Part shown: positions 40,895-43,686 of the stretch, piece by piece
How positions within the stretch are numbered: the stretch's first letter is position 1
Layout of the letters: each line of letters starts with the position of its first letter
DNA from: Actinomycetes bacterium
GTDB lineage: Bacteria > Actinomycetota > Actinomycetes > Streptosporangiales > Streptosporangiaceae
Length of the DNA: 43,686 nt
Assembly: GCA_021792405.1 (NCBI GenBank)
Contig: JAJYUU010000017.1
Span: forward strand, 1-43,686
Direction: 5' to 3'
Translations under genes and position numbers: made by a program
Notes under the pieces: generated by a model
Seen by the model: only the letters and a program-made list of their open reading frames with translations
Databases searched by the model: none
What the model was told of the DNA's origin: nothing

Positions 40895-41047
40895 CCAGCC
40901 CGGCACATGGCGCAGCCAACAACGCCTCAGACGATCCGGTTGGTGGGCCGAACGCATCACGATGCGAACCGCGATCTTGTAGTTGCCGGTGATCCGCTCG
41001 CGATCGGCCTGCGGTGGTCCCCTGCCCGGACGGCGGACGGCGCAAGG

Positions 41048-41281
41048 TCAGGCGGCGGCGCTGGTGCGCTCGATCCGCTCGGCGATCCAGACCTTGATGA
41101 TGGATTGCCGGGTGACGCCGAGGCGCCGTGCTTCCCGGTCCAGGGACTCGATCATCCATGTCGGGAAGTCGACGTTGACCCGGCGCTGCTCCAGCGCCGG
41201 GCGACGCAGGCCGTCGAGGTCCAGGTCGCCCGTCACGTCCTCGCCGGCGTCGAACTTGCGGTCGAACTCCTCAGCCTTCAT
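41048..41281 (-). CDS. brnA: BrnA antitoxin
   Basis: A 77-residue antitoxin with an acidic N-terminal toxin-binding half (MKAEEFDRKFDAGEDVTGDLDLDGL) and a ribbon-helix-helix DNA-binding end (RRVNVDFPTWMIESLDREARRLGVTRQSIIKVWIAERI). In the BrnTA system BrnA dimers bind the promoter and neutralise BrnT. Its ATG lies within the last 11 bp of the toxin gene, so translation is coupled. The toxin gene coming first is the normal order for this family. Confidence 0.88.
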   Translation of the reverse strand: MKAEEFDRKFDAGEDVTGDLDLDGLRRPALEQRRVNVDFPTWMIESLDREARRLGVTRQSIIKVWIAERIERTSAAA

Positions 41282-41531
41282 ACAGCGCCACTTCCTCCTT
41301 CCGGGACCGCCGGGCCGAGATGATCCTCGCTCGCCCCTGCCGGTAGGTCACCACGACAGACCAGTGCCTGCCGTCGATCCTGCCGATTACCAGCCATCGC
41401 GGCTCGTCGGTCGTGCGGGCCGGGATCTCGACCCTGGCGACGTCCTGCCACAGCTGCTGAGCCTGGGTTAAGTCGATGCCGTGCTTTTCGAGATTCGCCG
41501 CGCTCTTGGCCGCGTCAAACTCGAACTCCAC
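41271..41531 (-). CDS. brnT: BrnT ribonuclease toxin
   Basis: An 86-residue RelE-fold ribonuclease that stops growth when free. Features of the family are FEFDAAKSAANLEKHGIDLTQAQQLW, where the helix ends with the K-H-G signature, EPRWLVIGRIDGRHWSVVVTYRQG, and IISARRSRKEEVALYE near the end. GTG 41531 has AAGGAG eight bases upstream. A small dyad overlapping a TATAGT hexamer lies just before it (41549-41565) and is the probable BrnA target. Confidence 0.9.
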   Translation of the reverse strand: MEFEFDAAKSAANLEKHGIDLTQAQQLWQDVARVEIPARTTDEPRWLVIGRIDGRHWSVVVTYRQGRARIISARRSRKEEVALYEG

Positions 41532-41548
41532 AGAACAGGCTCCTTCCA

Positions 41549-41565
41549 GGTATGAAAACTATACC
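41549..41565 (-). promoter_or_regulatory. brnT promoter with overlapping dyad
   Basis: GGTAT (41549-41553) and ATACC (41561-41565) form an inverted repeat around a 7-nt AT-rich spacer. On the minus strand TATAGT (complement of 41558-41563) is close to a consensus -10. A dyad overlapping the -10 fits autorepression by the ribbon-helix-helix antitoxin. The area is among the most AT-rich in the window. Confidence 0.65.
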
Positions 41566-41581
41566 ATAATTGCTATCCGCA

Positions 41582-41815
41582 GATCGGGTGGTCTACCAGG
41601 GCTGAGCTGCTCAGCGCGAGATGACTAGCCCCGGGCTTGGATCTCCGACGGACCTTCCGTGGTCCCTTCGAGACCCTGGGACGCCCTAACCGGGACGTCC
41701 GGTTTGCCGCACAGTTCCAGGAGACGGCGAGAACGGCTGGGGACGAATTCCGTGGCGCCCGGCCGAACTGTGTGTCCGGACCAGCGGACCAGGCTCGCGC
41801 GACACCCTGGTCCCG
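41582..41815. other. Spacer with no recognised gene
   Basis: The open frames here are short, lack ribosome-binding sites and resemble nothing I know. The region separates the brnT promoter from the stop codon of the frameshifted membrane protein gene and probably holds its terminator and unrelated decayed sequence. Confidence 0.4.
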
Positions 41816-42665
41816 TTAGCTGGCTGCGCGCGGCGACGGGTGCCTGCCAGACGAATCGGCCCTTCGGGCCCTCAATGGCCCATCGGCCGCTCGGCCGACA
41901 GCGGCGTTCGGTACCTGGCGGGCTATGGCCTTCTTATTTCCTCGTCTGCGCAACTCGTAGACGTACGCGGAGGAGCCGTAGTCTGCGGCCGGGAGCAGCA
42001 GGATCGGCGATGACGCCGGCCCCTGGGTCCATCCGTCTTCTGAGTAGCTGGCTTGCGGGCTTGAGCCGGTGGTCAGGCAGATCCCAGGGGCGCTCGCGTC
42101 ACATGCTCCCCCGGCCTGCCAGGTGCCGGTGCCTGACCATCGAGTCGCGGTAGGCGCCTCGCCGTTGGCGAGGTTTATGGACAGGCCGGTCGCGGTGAAT
42201 TGCCCATCGCCGCTGAACACGATGACGCCGCCGTCGCTGGCATGCCAGGTCCCGGCGATCTCGGCTGTGGTCGGAACCAGGTCTGCCGGGGGCAGCAGCA
42301 CGCTTCCGGTGTCCTGGCCAGCGATGAACAGCGTGAACAGCAGGAAGGGGGGAGGCGAGGACGGTGAGGGCTGCGGCGGCTGCCACCTGCGGGTAGGCGC
42401 GTACCCGGTCCGGCCCGTAGCTGGCCGTGTTCCTCCTTGCCCGGGCAAACCAAGTGAGGAAGACAGTGCCCGTGATGCCGAACAGTACGAGCCACACCAT
42501 GTCGAGGAAGCCGGGCCAGTCCCTCGCCGTGCCAGCGGCAATGCCCACCAGGTTGAGCGCGATGATCCCGGCGAGCATGGTCACGGTCATTCGAGCGTTC
42601 GCGCGCAGATCACGCCGGCCGCTGATCTGGCCCCGCGGGAAACCGGGTACGTCGGAGGGAGCCAT
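41816..42665 (-). pseudogene. Frameshifted membrane protein with C-terminal GTW-type domain
   Basis: From ATG 42665 (GGAGG eight bases upstream) one frame encodes MAPSDVPGFPRGQ, two membrane segments (MTVTMLAGIIALNLVGIAAG and FLDMVWLVLFGITGTVFLTWF) and AALTVLASP. The protein then continues only in another frame: PFLLFTLFIAGQDTG, then IAGTWHASDGGVIVFSGDGQFTATGL and SGTGTWQAG up to YVYELRRR. The switch falls exactly at a run of six G (42347-42352; C on the coding strand); removing one base joins the frames perfectly. The C-terminal domain, a G-T-W...F-x-x-DG-x-FTAT pattern, is common in uncharacterised actinobacterial exported proteins. It is a recent mutation, a sequencing error or a phase-variable tract. 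Confidence 0.65.
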
Positions 42666-42903
42666 CGTCTCGTCCTCCCTGGGACGATGAGGTTCGCTGA
42701 AGGCGGTCATCGTGTGATGACCGAGTGACTTGGGCTGCATGAGGGTGCGGGCATCAGCGGCTGCCGAACTGGTCAGATGATTGCCAGGCGTCGGCTGGTC
42801 AGCGTGCGCTGCCAGAAGCTGGCCGGATCTGACCGCGCATCTGGACCGGGGGTGCCGGGTACGGCGTCTGGGCCGGTCAGGTACTGGCGGGCGCGCGGCC
42901 GGG

Positions 42904-43353
42904 TCATGCACAGGACAGCCGCCACCGATAGGCAGCGCCCGACAAGCCGAGCATGCCGAACCCGTACGCCGGTACGGCTAGCCACAGGACGCCAAAGCCA
43001 GTCATTGGGAACTCGGTCGCAATGATCGCCCGCCAGGTCCGCTTAGACCGGCCGCGGTCGATTTGCAGGCCCAGCACCAGCTTCGCTGCCGTCAGGCCAC
43101 CCGTGAGAGCCGACCAGCCGAGCGCGAGAAGAGAAGTCGGCTCCCGGCCGTGCACTAGCGCTGCAGCAGACAGGAGTAGCCCGACGGCCGTGCCCAGTGC
43201 CCAGAAGCCAGCCTGCACGAACAGCAGGACTTGCGGGTAGATCGCTGACGGCGGTTTCCGCTGGCGGCTGCATGGCGCCGGATGGGATGGCTGCCGGCTT
43301 GGTGCGCAAGTGTCCCGAGCCGCGCTGCGACGGATCCATGCTGGCGAAGTCAC
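42904..43353 (-). CDS. Membrane protein of unknown function (start uncertain)
   Basis: An open frame whose last 115 residues look genuine: three hydrophobic segments (VLLFVQAGFWALGTAVGLLLSAAALV, LLALGWSALTGGLTAAKLVLGL and FGVLWLAVPAYGFGMLGLSGAAY) with the basic loop DRGRSKRTWRAIIATEF between the last two. It ends in RWRLSCA. A Pro/Ser/Arg-rich stretch precedes the first segment, as in many actinobacterial membrane proteins. No ATG is in frame; GTG 43353 is the best start, without a ribosome-binding site. I do not recognise the family. It may be a truncated gene, since its neighbours on both sides are broken. Confidence 0.4.
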   Translation of the reverse strand: MTSPAWIRRSAARDTCAPSRQPSHPAPCSRQRKPPSAIYPQVLLFVQAGFWALGTAVGLLLSAAALVHGREPTSLLALGWSALTGGLTAAKLVLGLQIDRGRSKRTWRAIIATEFPMTGFGVLWLAVPAYGFGMLGLSGAAYRWRLSCA

Positions 43354-43419
43354 CAAGACGGCGGCCACCGGCCGCGGACAGCGGGCAATGCAGGTCCGCG
43401 CCTGGGTGGTCAGTCTTGT

Positions 43420-43686
43420 GCTGGCCGCGAGACGCGGCGACAGCCAGGCCGCCGCCGCACTGACCGGGCTGAGCCGCCCGCAGGCCAGCGCCTCCACGAC
43501 GACGGCAGCGGCGGGCCGATGCGCCGAGGTCTGCCCGCCACCCGTTAAGTGACAGGAACTGCAGCCCTGCCGCTACCGCTACCTGCTCGCCATGCCGGGG
43601 GAACGGGCGGTGCCGAAGCAGCGCGTGCATGAGCCCGATCCCGGCAAGAGCAGCCGTGTCCTGGACCGGTGATCGCGCTGCTTGTC
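43420..43686 (-). pseudogene. Frameshifted Doc/Fic-like toxin fragment running off the window
   Basis: From the right edge the minus strand reads SPVQDTAALAGIGLMHALLRHRPFPRHGEQVAVAAGLQFLSLNGWRADLGAS in pieces. This matches the death-on-curing pattern, in which a helix ending in HALxxxHPF is followed by G-N-x-R-A-x-x-A-x-x-FL-x-x-NG. Near 43515 the frame shifts by one base and the text continues PAAAVVVEALACGRLSPVSAAAAWLSPRLA, the expected C-terminal helix of the family. The Fic core is degenerate (RHGEQ in place of GNKR). The start lies outside the window. Confidence 0.5.

Noticed and set aside
41637-42153. Plus-strand frames in the right-end spacer
   Set aside because: They overlap the better supported GTW-domain coding on the other strand or consist of low-complexity sequence.
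43197-43552. Several plus-strand frames of 80-88 codons at the right end
   Set aside because: They are opposite the Doc/Fic-like and membrane protein remnants, are Arg/Ala-rich and lack start signals.

Overview
The window is chromosomal DNA of a high-GC actinobacterium. Codons end almost always in G or C, GTG starts are frequent, and the gene complement is actinobacterial: a proteasome activator with a C-terminal Tyr motif, SigE-family sigma factor, CrgA, a PASTA kinase, and the fhaA-fhaB-pstP-rodA-pbpA-pknB series. The order resembles the origin-proximal core of Streptomyces and Streptosporangiales relatives, but genus and species cannot be named from this sequence.

Layout. 0-8 kb: tRNA-Ser(GCT), an acyl-CoA ligase, a SigE-type sigma factor, a translationally coupled pair (Cys-rich RlpA-like barrel protein plus MauE-like membrane protein), an orphan AAA ATPase with a winged-helix end, a CtaG-type oxidase assembly protein and tRNA-Ser(TGA). 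8-19 kb: quinone oxidoreductase, proteasome activator Bpa, prephenate dehydratase coupled to a GT2 glycosyltransferase, a STAS protein, arginine deiminase carrying a five-unit repeat in its tail, a MarR regulator divergent from a TagGH/Wzm-Wzt-type exporter, a large soluble PAS/GAF histidine kinase, an SSI-like lipoprotein, an Fpg/Nei glycosylase and tRNA-Leu(CAG). 19.6-29.9 kb: the cell-wall and division signalling cluster, in which the phosphatase PstP and kinase PknB signal through FHA proteins to the SEDS polymerase RodA and transpeptidase PbpA. CrgA, a zinc-finger rhomboid protease, cyclophilin and a DUF5324-like membrane protein follow.

29.9-38.4 kb: the remnant of a DesK/DesR-like two-component system, an ATP-dependent DNA ligase, malic enzyme, a class A beta-lactamase-fold protein that appears to have lost all three catalytic motifs, an AT-richer intergenic region full of dyads, a membrane glycosyltransferase-like protein and galE. 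38.5-43.7 kb is accessory: a UvrA remnant, an ArsR-type regulator divergent from a DHA2 drug exporter, a BrnT/BrnA toxin-antitoxin pair, a frameshifted membrane protein with a GTW-type C-terminal domain, a membrane protein of unknown function and a frameshifted Doc/Fic-like fragment running off the end.

No CRISPR array, rRNA operon, intact insertion sequence or prophage was recognised. The best leads are the pseudo-beta-lactamase with its dyad-rich upstream region, the Cys-rich barrel/MauE pair, the symmetrically decayed two-component system, and the accessory right end with fragmentary toxin and resistance genes.
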